Source: Posidonia oceanica (Eukaryota; Streptophyta; Magnoliopsida; Alismatales; Posidoniaceae). Taken from it: 64,000 bases of DNA. The translations under genes were made by a program, and so were the position numbers. Below, in pieces: positions 33,623 to 45,672 of this stretch. The notes beneath the pieces are model-generated. The model made no database searches, was not told the DNA's origin, and saw nothing but the letters and a program-made list of their open reading frames with translations. Each line of letters starts with the position of its first letter. Positions within the stretch are counted from its first letter, which is position 1. The stretch lies in assembly GCA_037176725.1 (NCBI GenBank), contig JAZBRS010000014.1, positions 70,662,501 through 70,726,500 of the forward strand. The letters are read 5' to 3'.

Positions 33623-34827
33623 TACTAAACTCCGGCTTTCGTTTCCACTTTTTCGCTTTTGTGTGGCTTTTTTCTCTACTTAGCTTAGCATTTGTTACCT
33701 TGTTTGCTTATTTATTGCACTAATCTTTATTCTTTGCTTATCTTAGCATTTATTTACCATATTTGTTTAATTACTGCTTTAATTCATGTCTTCTGCTTAT
33801 CTTAGCATTTACTTGCCATATTTGCTTGATTATTGCATTAATCCATGCCTTTTGCTTGATGTTTGGCTTATTTTACACAAGTATGCCATGCCACTTCACT
33901 TATACACATGCCATACTTGTACATGCCTTTTGATGTGTTGATTGTCTTTCGTTTTCACTCATCATATGACACAACACTAGTACATACCATGAGCATGCCT
34001 TTTGTAATGATGTGTGTTACTTGCTTGCCATATTTGGGTGATTTTCTTCCCCTCTCGCACTAAGCCTAAGGACAATTAGAGATTGGTTGCTTCCCCCATG
34101 GCTAATTAAAAATGGCAAGTAAAATCAATTCTAGGAGCAACTAGAGACATCAACACACCTTCATCCCCTTTGAGTTAATAAAACTTGCAAGATAAAAAAC
34201 TTTAATCATATTTACATGAATGAGCATATAGGGCATGCATCTTCTCATCTCTGAGTCCACCCATCAGTCTGAGAAGGACAGTTCCGGTCTCTTGCTCTGT
34301 TGCTTTGGCATAGGGCGAGTTGGTCGATCTGCCCCCCCTTGTTAGGGGTCGTGTTGGTGTTAGTAGTGGGTACAACCGATGCTTCGGCAGGGTCAAGGCC
34401 CCTAACGTACCACCCGTTAATACCTGAGCTTTGGCCATGGTTTAGACGAGGACCTTTCTTTCTTCCTGAGTCGGTGACCCATACACCTGTGAGAGTCTGA
34501 AGTAGATAACCTACTAGGACACACTAGATTGGTGAGAGAGAGCATGTTAGAGAGCATACATTTGCATGACTGCCATTCATGCCACAATTAAAGATTTTCA
34601 TTTTTCTTCAGGTTTTAACACCTGTTTGTTGTGTTTGTCACAGAGAGATGTCAGTGAGTGAGTTCCCTAGCTGGAGCTTGAGTTTTTTCTCTTACTGACA
34701 CTCTTGTTGCGACACCTATTCCCGACCATCCTCTCCTGAGCTGTCCGCCGTTGCGACGATAGCTCCTCCTAGGACCCGTCCTCTCACTTTCCATCGTAGC
34801 CCTGTTCTCACTCGCTTTTGGTCAGCA
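33623..34827 (+). other. Leader of element B
   Basis: About 1.2 kb between primer site and gag with no ORF of the kind Ogre elements have there. It includes three degenerate copies of a roughly 70-bp unit (33690-33860) around CTTATCTTAGCATTTACTTG. Strong acceptor-like sites (TTTTTCTTCAG near 34611; GTTTGTCACAG near 34642) precede gag, and the second aligns with GTCCTTAATAG in C. Confidence 0.6.
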
Positions 34828-37252
34828 ATGGTCCAGTTCATCGGTGAGCCCCTGATTTCTGTTGCCTCGGAGGGAATTTCCATTTCGGTCCCTTCGAATC
34901 TCACTTTGACAACCTCTGTGCTCCTTGTGACGCCAGGATTCCACACTCTGGTGCCTGGGACACCCCAACATTCTGTGGGGCATTGGCAGACCTACGCCCC
35001 TCCGGATCCTGTCACTGAGTCCATCTTAATGACTACCACTCGTGTTCCGAAGGCTGTGCCGACTACCACTGACCCCCAGGGCTATATCATTTATGACACC
35101 TATTCTGCTGCGGCGACCTCTGCTGTAGGATCCTTGCCTTCTGAACAGTCTGTGTCCTTACCTCTTGGATCTGATCCCTCGCCAACACTGCACCTCAGAA
35201 TTCCCACTGACGGACCCCCTGACGTGCAGTATTAGCATCTGATGGAGCTTGCCCAGACATTCTAGGGCATGGCTCTATCTGTTCGCCCTCCTATGGTTCC
35301 CGTTGCTCCTGAGATTCCCCTGCAGCCTGCTCCTGCATTCCAGGCTTTTCCCACTGCACCTCCGCCTAGACCATCGCCCCAGCTACTCACTGCTCCGGCG
35401 ATGGGGGCATAGCTTCCGCCTCCTACATTTACACCACTCACAGCATAGCATTTAACTCCGCCACCTGATGGCTAGCCCCTCGAATTGGTTAGAGCACAAT
35501 ACCCCACAGGCCGACTGCCCAGCACTGCGCCTGCATAGCAGCTGTTGCTCCAGCACTCTGCACCACCCACTGCACAGCACTCTACCTACCCTTACCCCAT
35601 GCATCAGTAGGTTCCTACCCTAGCATGCATACCATCATATACTGCACCTACACACGGATACGCTGGCCATCACGTCGCATCACCAGGCGATGCGATGGTG
35701 GATCCGGAGGAGCACCTTGGTGCGGCCCAATCGGCGTATGTGATCACTATCCCAGCTGCCCCATCACCTTCGGCAGCAAGTCCAGATCCCCTCGACAATA
35801 GGGTGGGCGTTCCAGAAAAGGCACTATGTCTAGTGCAGGATATTGATCACCAGTCCTACCAATTTCGGGACCTTTGTTACTTTCCAGAGGCAGTGCTCCC
35901 ATTGAAATTTTGTATCTCGGATTTTGACAAATACAATGGTAGGGGCTGCCCCATTGCCCACCTGAAGGCGTACTACGGAGATCTCGCTCAGCTCTAGGCT
36001 GACGAGAGGTTGCTGATCCGCCTGTTCCAAAATAGTCTGACCGGCCCAGCCCACAAGTGGTTCACCTCTATTGACATGGCCACCATCAAGACTTGGAACG
36101 ACCTTAGTCAGGCGTTCCTGGAACAATACTCCTTCAACCTGGACCTAGTCCCAAAGCACGTGGACCTGGTCACCACCAAGTAGAATCCCAATGAGCCGTT
36201 CGGGGAGTACGTCGGCCGTTGGTGCGCCCTCGCCTCACAAGTTTGTGATAGACCCTCTAACGAGGAGTCTATCGAGATCGTTATCCGAGGTGTGCAGCCA
36301 TCCACTGGGGCTCTACTTAGCATTCAGCCTGTCACTACCTTTGCATCACTGATTCGGGCTGGCACTCGTGTGGAGAGTTCGCTGCAGAGTGGCAACTTCC
36401 TTGCACTCTCTACGTTCTCCAAGCAGGCCACCGCCAACAACAACAACAACAGTAGTAACAGCAACAACAGCAACAACAACAGCGGCAGCAACAACAGCCG
36501 CCCTAGGAAGAAGGATCCTCCAAAAACCGTTGTTGCATACATCAACTCCCCTGCCGCGCCCATTCATCTGGCGGCTCGGCCTGCCTCGAATCAGGTAGTG
36601 TATATACCTGCACCTAGGGCACCTCCCACTCCACATATCACAACCATCGTCCGACCGGTCTATCCTGCCACACCGGTCCGGCAAGGACAACAACCTAGGG
36701 GCGAGACGACTTCTCACAAATCAGTGCCAATTCGCCCCACTGGCAGAACCGCAAAGTGTCATCCTCCCCAAGGTTGCGTCGTTCCTGAGGTTCCCTGAGA
36801 TTCACCTGTTGCCAAACCCGCTTCCGCATTGGCATAAAGTGAATCTTTTCTACAACTTCCATCGAGCCATAGAGCACTCGATGGATAGTTGTTTCACACT
36901 GTAGGGCGCTATTCAGGACCTGATCGAGCAAAAGACCATTGTGATCAACACGCACGAGGCAGTATCCACTTCTACACCTCCATTAGCATCTGCACCCTCC
37001 CATCCTAGCATTGTCCACTAGCCTTTGCCAGAGCATTCCAACCCGGGAGGCGCGGGGACCTTGGGAATACACTCTCTCTTCCCCTCTGAGCCCGCCACGT
37101 CCGTGATAGACCCCTCTGAGCTCATCCATGACATCTCTAAGCCCTTTCCCTTCTCCCTTTATCGTGCGGCAGTTGCCGGCTCCGAGTCGGGAATTCATAT
37201 GATCCGACCGCACGCTAGGCTGGAGCGGTCTACCGCGCGGCCCACCATGTAA
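34828..37252 (+). pseudogene. gag: Gag of element B, many in-frame TAG codons
   Basis: Starts at ATG 34828 (GGTCAGCAATG, shared with C). A Pro/Gln-rich N-terminal region leads to the retrotransposon gag core: YQFRDLCYFPE, GRGCPIAHLKAYYGDLAQL, ADERLLIRLFQNSL, KWFTSIDMATIKTWNDLSQA and EQYSFNLDLVPK. A poly-Asn/Ser stretch (36427-36500) and a degenerate Cys/His motif (YNFHRAIEHSMDSC; C has CDFHRSVGHSTDNC) follow. Stops in the first frame are all TAG: 35233, 35263, 35410, 35446, 35473, 35536, 35608, 35995, 36181. A frameshift near 36700-36780 moves to the next frame, in which further TAGs and a TAA (37250) occur. Gag packages genomic RNA. Confidence 0.85.
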
Positions 37253-37264
37253 CCTCAAGCTCAA

Positions 37265-37444
37265 GCCCCTATCCACCTCCTAGGTAGACCCCAGCCAGAA
37301 GCCCCTATCCACCTTCTAGGTAGACCCCAGCTAGAAGTCCCTGTCCATCTCCTAGGTAGACCCCAGCTAGAATCCTCTGTCCACCTTCTAGGTAGACTCC
37401 AGTCAGAACCCCCTATCCACCTACTAGCTAGGTCTCAGACAGAA
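37265..37444 (+). repeat. 36-bp coding repeat in the gag-protease linker of B (5 copies)
   Basis: Five tandem 12-residue units of the form PIHLLGRPQPEA. Element C shows only degenerate remnants (VHLLGNPQP, VHLLARPQ). In-frame period and conserved residues suggest expansion while the frame was coding. Confidence 0.8.
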
Positions 37445-37513
37445 CCCTCATCACCTTCCCAGCAACATTACCCATCCCTCCATCATCCAGCATATATCCC
37501 TTTAGCCCCTCTT

Positions 37514-38638
37514 ATGCTCGCAGCACAAGCTCCTGTGGTTATTAACCTAACCAAGGACACCCATTGCGTGCCCTATAGCCACGCCGCAGAAATGTGCACG
37601 GAAGTCACGCGATCGGGGAGGGTATACAAGCCTACAGCACCGGTGGCTAGGCCTAGCCGTCCAGAACCCGCTGTACCTCCACCATCAAGCCAACCCTCTA
37701 TACCCACCACAGCAGGGCCCACTACCAAAGCCACTCCATCAACCACCAAAAAGGGCCAACCGACGGCCGACATCACCTCCCAGCTTAAGAAGGTTAGGGT
37801 AGACATTTCCATTTGGGACCTCATCCATATATCCCTTGAACACCGCGAGGCTTTTCTCCGCGTGTTCCAGGCCGCCCATGTGTCCCAAACCATTGAGTCT
37901 GCAATCCTGGAAAGCATGGTAAGTATGATCGCGGAGCCCCAGGTCATCTCTTTTACGAGCGATGAGCTACCTCTAGCAGGGATTAATCATAACCAACCCT
38001 TATTTGTCACGGTGCAGTTTAAAAACTTTCGCATTCCCCTTTCGCTGGTTGATAATGGTTCAGGCCTTAACGTCTGTCCCTTGCGTACAGCAACAAAGCT
38101 CAGATTCAAAGCCAAGGATATCACGCCAACTATAAAGGGAATGACAGCTTTTGACAACACACACCATGACTCTTTGGGGATTCTGATTATTCACCTCACT
38201 ATTGGCCCAGTTGTATTCGATGTGGAATTCTACATCGTCGACTTGGAGTCCAATTTCAACCTTCTGCTTGGGTGCCCTTGGCTGCACAAGCATCAAGTCT
38301 TCCCCTCGACCCTCCATCGCATGATCAAGGTCCGCTGGGGCAACGATGTTATCGTTGTCATGGCAGAAAACTTTGAGAAGGAGCAGATCGAGGCGATTTC
38401 TTCTGTCTCCTCACAGACTGTCCAGTTTGACCTCGAGCTTTCTAATACTTTGTACCGCATTAATCGGTCTGAGCCGGTTAACTTTATCCCTGATCTTGAG
38501 TGTGTCAGCTCCCTGGCCATTCACAACAATCCCTTTCGGATGGTCAAAAATGTCTATCACAGCTGGGGCTATGTAAAGGAAACACCGCTCGGGCGGTATA
38601 GCCAGGGGATTGCTGAGCCGATCGTGGTAGGGGAGTGA
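37514..38638 (+). CDS. pro: Protease region of the element B polyprotein
   Basis: Open for 374 codons. A Pro/Thr-rich linker is followed by TRSGRVYKP, a DISIWDLIHISLEHREAF segment, and the retropepsin core: FTSDELPLAGINHNQPLFV, then LVDNGSGLNVCPL with the active-site Asp, and the C-terminal LLGCPWLHKHQV loop. The active-site triad is Asp-Asn-Gly rather than the usual Asp-Thr/Ser-Gly; C has the same, and Ogre-like relatives do as I recall. ATG 37514 is just the first Met in this frame; in life this is part of the gag-pol precursor, cleaved autocatalytically. Confidence 0.8.
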   Translation: MLAAQAPVVINLTKDTHCVPYSHAAEMCTEVTRSGRVYKPTAPVARPSRPEPAVPPPSSQPSIPTTAGPTTKATPSTTKKGQPTADITSQLKKVRVDISIWDLIHISLEHREAFLRVFQAAHVSQTIESAILESMVSMIAEPQVISFTSDELPLAGINHNQPLFVTVQFKNFRIPLSLVDNGSGLNVCPLRTATKLRFKAKDITPTIKGMTAFDNTHHDSLGILIIHLTIGPVVFDVEFYIVDLESNFNLLLGCPWLHKHQVFPSTLHRMIKVRWGNDVIVVMAENFEKEQIEAISSVSSQTVQFDLELSNTLYRINRSEPVNFIPDLECVSSLAIHNNPFRMVKNVYHSWGYVKETPLGRYSQGIAEPIVVGE

Positions 38639-39568
38639 AGAGACTCTGAAGGTCTCGGGTACGACTCACAGTCCAATGAAGACAGACGCCTGCAGCCAAA
38701 GAATCGGAGGATGGCCATCCCACGGGACCTCATTAACTTTATCAGTGCAGGTACCCTTGATCCGATCAGCAGTCAAGCCACAGCACAGCAAGCGCCGTGC
38801 CAAACTTCCCCAATGCCGACAGAGGAATGGGTTTGTATCGAAGACTACTACTCAGATGATGAGCATTCTGAGGTACAGATAGACCAGGCACACCCAGCTG
38901 CTCCCACAAGTCCATTACTACCTCCATCAACAGCAGCAATAACCTTGTCAGCATGCCCATCAGTTGCACCGCTATCCAGCCTGGTTGCATCCTTGATTGC
39001 CATAGCACCGCAGTCAGCTGTGCCAGAAGGCTAGCCAGACAACCAGATAGTGCAGCTGGCAGCAGAGCAAGTGCCTCAAGCAGCGATACACCTAGCAGTC
39101 GAGCCAGAGCTAGAGGCTGTCAGTGCCTAGTATGTTGACTCACCCTCGGATGAGGAAGGAGGAGCGACTGCAGAGGCTCAGGTTGACTTTATGATGGGAG
39201 ACTTGGAGCTACTGTACCGAGAGCAGCTTGCGTCACTGGCAGAGGATTTTACAGAGCATCAGGCGATGAAGAAAGGGAAAGCCGTGGTTACGGATCCCTC
39301 CCAGCAGAAAGACCATCCCTCTATCATGGTCTTATAAGAAGATTCAGCAGCAACCCCCACTAAACCAGATGAGTTAATCACTCTACAATCGGGAGGCGGA
39401 TCTAGATGGTTTGTGCAGCACATGCCCCACTCAGACAGTGCAGCAAGCGGTAGTACACAAATCAGCTGCTAGTCCAATATACTCTCCGCAAGTACATCAG
39501 AAAATACGGAGGAGGAAACAGCAGCACAGACAATAGCACAGACAGCAGTAGAGACAGCAGCCCAAGCA
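38639..39568 (+). pseudogene. Protease-RT linker of element B
   Basis: Same frame as protease and RT, with scattered stops (TGA right after VVGE, TAGs in PEG*PDNQ and SA*YVDSPSDEE, TAA in MVL*ED). Low-complexity Ala/Pro/Ser/Gln-rich text with one recognisable conserved point, YVDSPSDEE, shared with C. No domain recognised. Confidence 0.6.
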
Positions 39569-40335
39569 GTGGCTGCAGTGGCAGAACAGGCAGAGGAGAC
39601 AGATCAGTCTCTGAGTCCGAAGACTGCTAGAGAAGAGGTCGCACACCAAGGGTATAGAAACACTCGGGTGAGCATGACCATCCTGAGACGTCACCAGGGC
39701 CAAGAAGCGGAACATATACACTCCTTCGACATTATAGACCCCACCTTTGAGAAGGAGATCCTCTCAAAACTCATTACATATGGAGAGGAGGACGATACAA
39801 GCGTAGATGAGAATGATGAACCATCGCCAGAGTTCCAGCCTTATGACGATGATCCAGAAGGCCCTAGCCTCCATGTTGAAGAAGAGACGGAGGCTATCAA
39901 CATCAGCACAACCAAAGAGGCCAAGGAGGTCTACATCAGTGCCAAACTGTCGCCCCAGGCCAAAGCAGAGTATATAGCATTCCTCAGGGAATATGCAGAC
40001 ATCTTCGCTTGGAGCTATGAAGACATGGTCGGCCTCGACGTCGAGATAGTAGTGCACAACTTGCCTTTGAATCCAGATGCAAAGCCAGTGAAGCAGAAGC
40101 TAAGGAGATGGTGACCACAATGGCTGTTCAAGATCAAGGAAGAGATCATGAAGCGGCATAATGTCAATTTTCTCAAGGTTGTCCTATACCCAGAATGGCT
40201 TGCAAATGTTATGCCAGTGCCCAAGAAAGACAACCGGGTCCACATGTGCATCGACTATAGGGATCTGAATAAGGCGAGTCCCAAGGACGATTTCCCACTA
40301 ATGCACATTGACGTCCTAATCGACAACACGGTGGG
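39569..40335 (+). pseudogene. pol: Reverse-transcriptase N-terminal part of element B, cut by element C
   Basis: Reads HQGQEAEHIHSFDI, then FAWSYEDMVGLD, then the RT entry segment VNFLKVVLYPEWLANVMPVP and IDYRDLNKASPKDDFPL. A TGA at 40112-40114 replaces the Arg codon that C retains (RRWRP). The frame ends in IDNTVG at 40335, where C inserted. The catalytic YxDD is not reached. Protease, linker and RT share one frame in B, suggesting a single ancestral gag-pol frame. Confidence 0.85.
40331..40335 (+). repeat. Left target duplication of element C
   Basis: GTGGG, part of the RT codons of B. The right copy would follow C's 3' LTR beyond the window. Confidence 0.6.
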
Positions 40336-43300
40336 TGTTCACACCCCATTTTGACAGGCTGAATCGATTGGAATCTTCGGGTGGCATCTGAACCCAAACC
40401 TAGGTCCAAACCCACACCATTCCTTTCTTCTTTCCCCTCAAAACAAGCCCAAACTCAACCTAAGATTACACCCCTTTCCCGAACTCAAAAACTACCCAAA
40501 AACCATAGGAAAACTCACCCTTCCTAACTTAGCAAACCCACCAAAGAGCCCTCAAAATTTCAAACCAAAACCACTCCCAAAAACCCTAGAAAACCTAAGC
40601 AAAACTACCCATTTTCTACACCTCAAAACCCTTCCAAAACTTTATCAAAATCAAACCGAAACCCTGGGACCAACACTAGGGACCATAGGCCACACACCCA
40701 CCAATATTCACCCCTTTTCAAAACCTCTAAACCCTCCTTTTACCCAAATTATCCTTTTCTCTCTCCTCTCTCTCTCCTAATTATCCTCCTTCTTTTCACC
40801 TCCTTTTCTCCCTCTTTTTTTGCCTGGCTGTGGGCCCCCCTTGTGCTTCTATCTGTTCTCAATCTTATTCCTATTCTTATCTTATTTTTACCATTTTCCT
40901 GGATTTTTAAAAATTATTTTCTTTCAACTCCTCTCTTTCCTCTTTATTCCTCCATTTCTCTCTTTTCTTCTTCCTTTCAATTTCCTTTCCTTTTCTCTTA
41001 CTAAACCCCTAAAAACCCTTAAAAATCCTTCAAAACTCCAAAACAAAAGGAAAACAAATCAAAACCCTAAGGAAAATAATTAAAAACATTAAACAAACAA
41101 TTAAAAATCTAAACCTAACTAAATCTAGCCAAAATGGGAAACCAAAAATGCAACTAAAAAAATGCGAAACCAACCAAAAGAAAATGCTGTAAAATCAAGG
41201 GAAAAACCAAAAAGCAATCAAAACAAGTCAAAGTAAGAACCCTACTAAAAATAATAAAAAACGAATCCTAAAAAAGAAGAAAACAATTAAAAACATTAAC
41301 ACAAGTAATTAATCAAAAAACACTTAACCAATCTAAAAGAAACAACCAAAAATTTTGAAACAACTTAAAAACATTTAATTAAAGAACTCAAAAAGAAAAC
41401 TTAACCAAAAAATATTAAAAGAATTTGACAAACAAAATCAAAGAGCAATTTAAAAAAAAAAAAGGACTTAAGAAAAAACTAAAAAAAAAACTAAAAGACT
41501 AAAGCTCCTCCTAATTAATCAAGAAGCAATCCATTAAAAAAGCCTAAAATCCCAACTTGACAAGAAAAACTTAACAAAGAAAACTTAACTAAAAAAACTA
41601 TCAAAAATTTTAACAAACATTTAAACCAAATCAAAAACAATTTAAAGAAAACTTAAATCCTAAAAACTTAAATGAAAACTAAAAATCCTTCTAACCCTAA
41701 TTAACTTAAAAATAATCTTTAAAAACCTAATTAAAACATCCTAACTTAAAAAACAACCACTCTAAATTGTTTTCAAAACTTTTCATCCTCTTTCAATTTT
41801 TATTTTAATTTTTTTCTTTTTCTTCCCTTCCTTCCCCTTCTTTCTTTCTTCTTCCCTATTTTTCTTTTCCGTTTTTTTCTGGTTCGGCCCACTAACCCCT
41901 CTCCTCCTTCCTTTCCTTTCTCTTTTTTTTAACTCTTTTTCTCCCGCGCACCTGAGGCCCCGCCCACGCCCGCAGCAGCTCTCCTCCTCCTCCCTCCTTC
42001 TTCCGCTCCCGCTTCCTTCTTCTCTGGTTTTTCTTTCATTTTTCTCTGCAACCTTCTGCTCCAGTCGACAACACATCGTCCTCTCCTGGCCGTCCTTGCG
42101 CGCCGCACGTCGTCTGCCTAGGCCGGACCAGCACGCACCGCCTGCCTCAGCCGTGCGTCTGCCACCACCTCTTCCGGCAATTAATTGCTGTCGAACTTGC
42201 AGCCGCACTGGTAGAACAAAACCAGTAGCGCCCGACTAGAAAGACATCCTTCTCGGCCCAGAAAGCTCCACGTTCGTCCTTGTGCAATCCCCAGCCGGAG
42301 AACCCAAGAAATCCACCCTCTTCCCACTGCAATTCAGCGTCCTTCTTCCTCTTCTTTTCCATCCACACCAGAACTCGTTCCACCCAGGAGAATCCCTCCA
42401 ATTTCCTCCCCAAATCCACCCAGACAACCACCATTACAGCCACCCATTCAGCAGCCCAAACCACCCTGAATCCACCCCCCAGTTCACCCCGAACCAAGCC
42501 AGAACCCATCACTCCATCTTCCCAAAATTCCCCCTTCTTCCGTTCACAAAATCCCTCCAAACTCTACCACCAAACCCACCAGCACACTACCTTCCAGACC
42601 CCCCAAACCATTAGCCATTTCTTCCCTCGCAGCCAGAGACCTCCACAACAAACACCTCTGCCCAATTCTGTCCAAAATTCACCCGACAACCAAACCTCCT
42701 CTCCAACCTTTCCCCGGTCCTCCTGAGCATCCACACACACTCACAAACCCTCCAGAAGTTCACCGGCATCCTCCAGCTGATCCGGAGAGCGGCAAACAAA
42801 CCTACCCACCTCAGGCAGTCTGCAGAGCACCCACTGGAGCCAAACTCCGCTCCGTCCGTTGAAGCTTCGTTCCAGAGATCCAGGAAGCTCCGGAGAGCTC
42901 CACTGATCCGTTCCCACCGCTCTCGAGCCGACGACGACGTCTGCAATCTCCGGACGACCTCCGCCGGCGAGCGCTGAAGCAGCTGACGTCGGGGGGACAC
43001 CTCAGCCTGCGAAACAGGTACCTCTCCCTCCCTGAAGCTTAAATTTCTTCCTCTCGTGCTTTTCCAGCCATTATATTAGGATTTCTTCTCCTCATTCGCC
43101 GGGTCAGCTCCGCCATTGACCCGTCTTCTCCGGCGAGCTCGACGCTCGCCTCACCGCGTCTGTGAGCAGAATGCCGCTCCGGCCGTCCCCTGAGAACCGC
43201 TTGGTCAGCAGCAACACTCTGGTGGACTCAGGCCGCCCTGCAAACATGCCGATCGTCTTCCCTGCCTCCGAGCAGGTCTGCCAAGCTCCGTCCAGCTCTC

Positions 43301-44559
43301 CGGCCTGCTCCAGGCAGCACCAAGCCACGCCGACGCTGCTCCGAGGTCCGCCTGTCTTCGGAGAAGGTCGCCCGCCGTCCCTTGCCTCACCAACATCCCT
43401 CTGTCTCCCTCGACGGTCGCTGGTAGCAACTGCTACAGTGGTCGTCGTTTCTGCAAAGATACTGTAGCGTTATTTTTCTTTACTAAGCTATTTTGCCATC
43501 AAATTGCATGTTTACCTTGCTTTCTTACTTTATAGCTTTCCGGTCCTGTTCCTGTTTATCATTCATTTAATTTCGTATGTTAATCTTATAAAATTGCATG
43601 AAAAATCCAAAAAATCAACTAATTGCATGTCAGTCCTGCCACAGTGTTTCTCTTCAGTGTTTCCTTTAAATTCCAGTCCTCTTGTTTTATATTATTGCAT
43701 GTTAGTCCTACTGATGTTAATTTGATTTAATGCTTGTATTTTACCTTGCTATATTGCATTTCTGGCCCCTGTTGCTGTTCTTATTTGCAATTTAGTCCTC
43801 TGATCTGCTAACTTAGGTTTTATTTTTCACTTTTTCTTACTGCATTGCATCATTTCCCTCATATTATCTGATTTTTGCATATAGGTCCTTCCTCATGCAC
43901 AGTATGTATTTAAATGCATGTTTTGCTTATAAAATTGCATTTTTGACCCTACATGTTTGAAAAACTGCATATATGCCCCATGTTTGCATTCCCAGACCAC
44001 TCAGACCCCTGTTTTGCTAGAAAAATTGCATTTTAGACCCTGTTGATTTCAAAATTGCATGTCGATTTACCATTCGATTTCAAAACTTGTCTTGATGCAT
44101 GGCTACCCTGAAAATTTGCATTTTGAACCCTGCATTTTGTAAAATTGCATTCAGGCCCTCCGCTTCCCAAAAACCTTGCATAAAAGCCTCTAACCTTTCA
44201 AAATCCTTGCATTCAGACCCCCATCTTTTCAAAATTGCATGTAAGTCCCCAGTTTTCCGAAAAATCATCCCTAAGTCTTTTCTCGTATTCTGCATGCATT
44301 GCATTCATGCATTCTTGCATCTGGCATCTCTCGCACACACCTAAGCACTCTTAGCTCCCATTTACGTGGGAGGACCTGTTTTGCACACCCTTAGGCCCCC
44401 TTTTACACTTAGATCCCCTGTTCTGGCCTCCTGCCTTGAAGTCTGGATATCTTCAGATCCGGCCGTTGGATTTTCTCAACTAAGTTACCTAGGTGACCCC
44501 GGCGGAGCACTCTTCAGCATGGACCAATCAGATTTCAGATCAGGCTTCAGATTTCCAAG

Positions 44560-44561
44560 GT
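44560..44561 (+). promoter_or_regulatory. Candidate splice donor in the 5' LTR of C
   Basis: TTTCCAAG|GTAAGT is a full plant donor consensus. An ATG at 44519 opens a short peptide (MDQSDFRSGFRF) running into the donor. Joining it to the acceptor-like site before gag (about 47002) would meet a TAA within a few codons, so the ATG is more likely a small upstream ORF or chance than the start of Gag. Confidence 0.45.
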
Positions 44562-44629
44562 AAGTCCTCCTGAACTTCGGCAGCATCTTTGGCATATCAT
44601 TCGCCTTGCATGGCTTTTACACGCTCTTT

Positions 44630-45150
44630 GCCGCTTCGTTTCTTTCACCGTTTTGCGTGCCAGCTTTGTTTCTCGTACCGTTTTGTGTGCCGTTTTGTTT
44701 CCTGTACCGTTTTGCGTGCCAGCTTTGTCTCTCGCACCGTTTTGCGTGCCAGCTTTGTTTCTCGCATCGTTTTGCGTGCCAGCTTTGTTTCTCGCATCGT
44801 TTTGCGTGCCCGACTTTGTTTCTTGCACCGTTTTGCGTGCCCACCTTATTTCTCGCACTGTTTTGCTTGCCAGCTTTGTTTCTTGCATCGTTTTGCATGC
44901 TGCTTTGTTTCTTGCACCGTTTTGCGTGCCTGCTTTGTTCCTTGCACCGTTTTGCGTGCCGACTTCGTTTCTTGCACTGTTTCACGTTCTTGCTTCGTTC
45001 TTGCGCCGTTTTGAGTACCGACTTTGTTTCTCGCACCATTCTGCCTTCTCATTTTGTTTCTTGCACTGTTTTACGGTCTTAACTCGTTTCTTGTATCGTT
45101 TTGCGTGTCGACTTCGTTTCTCGCACCGTTTTGCGTGTTTTACGTTGTTT
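44630..45150. repeat. 30-bp tandem repeats in the LTR of C
   Basis: About 17 units around CGCACCGTTTTGCGTGCC, alternating with GCTTTGTTT. GCAC/GTGC arms surround an 8-nt centre. Confidence 0.8.
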
Positions 45151-45417
45151 CCTCTCGCATGTCGCCCGCATTGCCTGTTTTCATCGCTGTTTTGTTTTAT
45201 CGCCCGCATTTGCATATAGGGCAGTGATGCTTACTGCCTGGAGTTCTCATGAGCCAGGTTTCGCCTGGTTTGGAACACGGACAGCGTTGCTGAGCGCTTA
45301 GACTGCACGTTTACTTTCTTGTATTGCATTCCATCACTTAGAGCACACCTTTGAGCGTTTAGAGAGGCATTCATTGGCACTTAGGCATTCAAAGTCTGCA
45401 TTTCGCTGCGTATGCGA

Positions 45418-45488
45418 GCGTAAGCCTAGAAAGACCGATTCTCGGGCGTGTCGGGGGTGCCTAACACCTTCCCCGCATGTAACAGGAG
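45418..45488 (+). promoter_or_regulatory. Conserved R/U5-like block of C
   Basis: Counterpart of 9952-10022, containing GGGGGTGCCTAACACC. Position, 360-430 nt before the LTR end, is kept in A, B and C. Confidence 0.5.
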
Positions 45489-45672
45489 CCCTTGCCCTCT
45501 CTCTTGGCCTGCAATGACCATATCGCCCTTATCCTAGGCACGAGTCACATCATTTGCATTCATTTGCATCTCATTTCTTTTGCATTGCCTTGCATTGCAT
45601 CTTTTGCTTGGTTTTGCTTGATTATTCACGCATTTCCCCGGTTTTCCTTGTCTCCCGATCTAATAGACTTGG

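Larger units (their letters stand above)
30750..40335 (+). mobile_element. Element B: 5' part of a Tat/Ogre-like element, interrupted by element C
   Basis: It has a 5' LTR, tRNA-Arg primer site, leader, gag, protease and the first part of RT. RT stops mid-codon in VDNT at 40335 where C's LTR begins; C's own RT shows what should follow. The 5-bp sequence before B's LTR is GACGT (30745-30749); the other copy is outside the window. B's internal domain is clearly homologous to C's along its length, but its LTR is half as long and largely unrelated, so it belongs to a different subfamily. Confidence 0.88.

Noticed and set aside
36324..36563. Minus-strand poly-Leu/Val frame
   Set aside because: Antisense of the Asn/Ser microsatellite in gag of B.
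42280..42726. 148-codon Ser/Thr/Pro/His-rich frame in the LTR of C, also at 63079-63525
   Set aside because: It is identical in both LTRs only because LTRs are duplicates, and the other LTRs keep similar composition without the frame. No protein features.
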